Assembly (NCBI GenBank): GCA_920105625.2
Contig: OV050030.1
Location: forward strand, 103,199,698-103,263,697
Reading direction: 5' to 3'
DNA: 64,000 bases
DNA from: Clusia tigrina
Taxonomy: Eukaryota; Arthropoda; Insecta; Diptera; Clusiidae
Below are positions 62,601 to 64,000 of this stretch, in pieces. A program made the position numbers and the translations under genes. The notes below the pieces were generated by a model. The model ran no database searches, was not told the origin of the DNA, and saw only the letters and a program-made list of their open reading frames with translations. Every line of letters begins with the position of its first letter. The stretch's first letter is position 1.

Positions 62601-64000
62601 GTAAATCAAACCTATCGCTCATAACTATGCTACCCTTGAGTCCCAAATCAAACACTGATAAAACTTCAAATGGCCCTAACTTCTATACAGTGCGTCCTAT
62701 ACCTATCAAAGTTTGCAACATTCATATGCTTGTAACTTTTTACTGGAGCGTCATAAAGTCCTGAAATTTTGTGACAATAAAGTACTCGTGCCTCTTGTCT
62801 ATTTAAGCTATCGCTCATAGCTGTGCTACCCTTGAGTCCCAAATCAAACACTGATAAAACTTCATATGGCCCTAACTTCTATACGGTGCGTCCTATACCT
62901 ATCAAAGTTTGCAACAATGAAATGCTTGTAACTTTTTAATGGAGCGTCATAAAACCTTAAAATTTTGTGACAATGAAGTACTCGAGCCTCTTATCAATTT
63001 AAGCTATCGCTCATAGCTATGCTACCCTTAAGTCCCAAATCCAACACTGAAAAAACTACAAATGGCCCTATCTTCTATACTGTGCGTGCTGTACCTCTCA
63101 AAGTTTGCAACAATCAAATGCTTGCAACATTTTACTGGAGCGTCATAAAATCTTGAAATTTTGTGACAATAAAATACGCGTGCCTCTTGTCAATTTAAGC
63201 TATCGTTCATAGTTATGCTTGAGTCCCAAATCAAACACTGATAAAACTTCAAATGGCCCTAACTTCTATACGATGCGTCCTATACCTATAGGAGCGTCAT
63301 AAAATCTTGAAATTTTGTGACAATAAAATACGCGTGCCTCTTGTCAATTTACGCTATCGTTCATAGTTATGCTTGAGTCCCAAATCAAACATTGATAAAA
63401 CTTCAAATGGCCCTAACTTTTATACGATGCGTCCTATACCTAACAAAGTTTGCAACAATCAAATGATTGTAACTTTTTACTGGAGCGTCATAAAACCTTG
63501 AAATTTTTGCATATTGAAGTTCTCGAGCCTCTTATCAATTTAAGCTATCGCTCATAGCTATGCTACCCTTGAGTCCAAAATCAAACACTGATAAAACTTC
63601 AAATGGCCCTAACTACTATAGTGTGCGTCCTATACTTATCAAAGTTTGCAACAAACATATGCTTGCAACTTTTTACTGCAGCGTCATAAACCCTTGAAAT
63701 TTTGTGACAATAAAGCAATTGAGCATCGTGTCAATTTAAGCTATCGTTTATAGCAATGCTACCCTTGTCTCAAAAAATAAAACACTGATAATACTTCAAA
63801 TGGCCCTAACTTCTATACGGTGCGTCCTATACCTATCAAAGTTTGCAACATTCAAATGCTTGTAACTTTTTACTGGAGCGTCATAAAACCTTGAAATTTT
63901 GTGACAATAAAATACTCGTGCCTCTTGTCAATTTAAGCTATCGCTCATAGCTATGCTACCCTTGAGTCTAAAATAAAACACTGATAAAATTTCAAATGGC
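59656..64000 (+). repeat. satellite, right end of window (array continues)
   Basis: About 22 monomers. A four-monomer block repeats with a 718-bp offset (59804 and 60522). One monomer has a 66-bp deletion at CACTGATATGCTTG (near 59993), which explains why this is 66 bp short of 784. Deletion monomers also occur near 61068 and 63286. The array runs off the right edge. Confidence 0.8.

Larger units (their letters stand above)
5484..64000 (+). repeat. 196-bp satellite DNA, main array (about 300 monomers)
   Basis: From CACTGATAAAG at 5484 to the window end, every stretch inspected is one tandem satellite in one orientation. The basic period is 196 bp. Landmarks of each monomer, in order: CACTGATAAAACTTCAAATG; GGTGCGTCCTATACC; CAAAGTTTGCAAC; TAACTTTTTACTGGAGCGTC; TTGAAATTTTGTGACAA; CTATCGCTCATAGCTATGCT; CCCTTGAGTCC. 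Neighbouring monomers differ at many sites, but copies a fixed distance apart are nearly identical, so there is higher-order structure. No transposon, gene or non-satellite insert is seen. The 196-bp unit is close to one nucleosome repeat. A pericentromeric or centromeric place is plausible but not shown. Confidence 0.97.

Noticed and set aside
5484..64000. Dozens of 60-83 codon open frames on both strands of the satellite, many with the same peptide
   Set aside because: They repeat because the monomer repeats. The open stretch is 61 codons in the common minus-strand frame, and 196 is not a multiple of three, so the frame cannot continue through monomers. Variation among copies includes indels and does not look codon-aware. 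No start context or coding neighbour supports them.
5484..64000. CRISPR-like array
   Set aside because: The repeats are contiguous 196-bp units without unique spacers, and the context is eukaryotic.
5484..64000. CENP-B box in the monomer
   Set aside because: No match to the TTCG....A..CGGG pattern was seen in either strand of the common monomer forms.

Overview
The window looks like eukaryotic, probably insect (possibly dipteran), heterochromatin. The organism is inferred only from the Ty3/gypsy-type retroelement remains and the AT-rich satellite; nothing in the sequence fixes a species. No intact host gene, tRNA, rRNA or bacterial-type feature is visible.

Layout. (1) Positions 1-1632 hold the 3' end of a Ty3/gypsy LTR retrotransposon: a frameshifted integrase, a polypurine tract and one LTR. 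The LTR promoter carries a very regular array of heat-shock elements just upstream of a TATA box, followed by several AATAAA signals. (2) Positions 1634-1820 are unassigned spacer. (3) Positions 1821-2940 are about six monomers of a 196-bp satellite in reverse orientation. (4) Positions 2941-3480 are a decayed integrase piece from a second Ty3/gypsy element, fused directly to the satellite. (5) Positions 3481-5483 look like the 5' part of an LTR element: LTR remnant, primer-binding-site-like sequence, leader of about 1.1 kb with a candidate intron, and a broken coiled-coil Gag gene. (6) From 5484 to the end (58.5 kb, about 300 monomers) there is nothing but the same satellite, now in forward orientation, with no transposon interruption. 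Satellite makes up about 93% of the window.

The satellite array has structure above the monomer. It contains tandem segmental duplications with periods of about 784, 981, 1403, 1930, 2700-2850, 3920 and 4538 bp. The clearest higher-order repeat is five 981-bp pentamer blocks in the order X-Y-X-Y-Y at 43.1-47.8 kb. Two rearranged monomer types recur with fixed breakpoints: a 245-bp form with a 49-bp internal duplication, and a 94-bp form with a 102-bp deletion. They act as lineage markers for unequal exchange.

The most interesting combination is at the left edge. A heat-shock-type LTR promoter points into an inverted satellite block, then through dead retroelement sequence into the main array of opposite orientation. 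Read-through RNA would contain both satellite strands and could fold back. This is an inference from layout, not shown expression.
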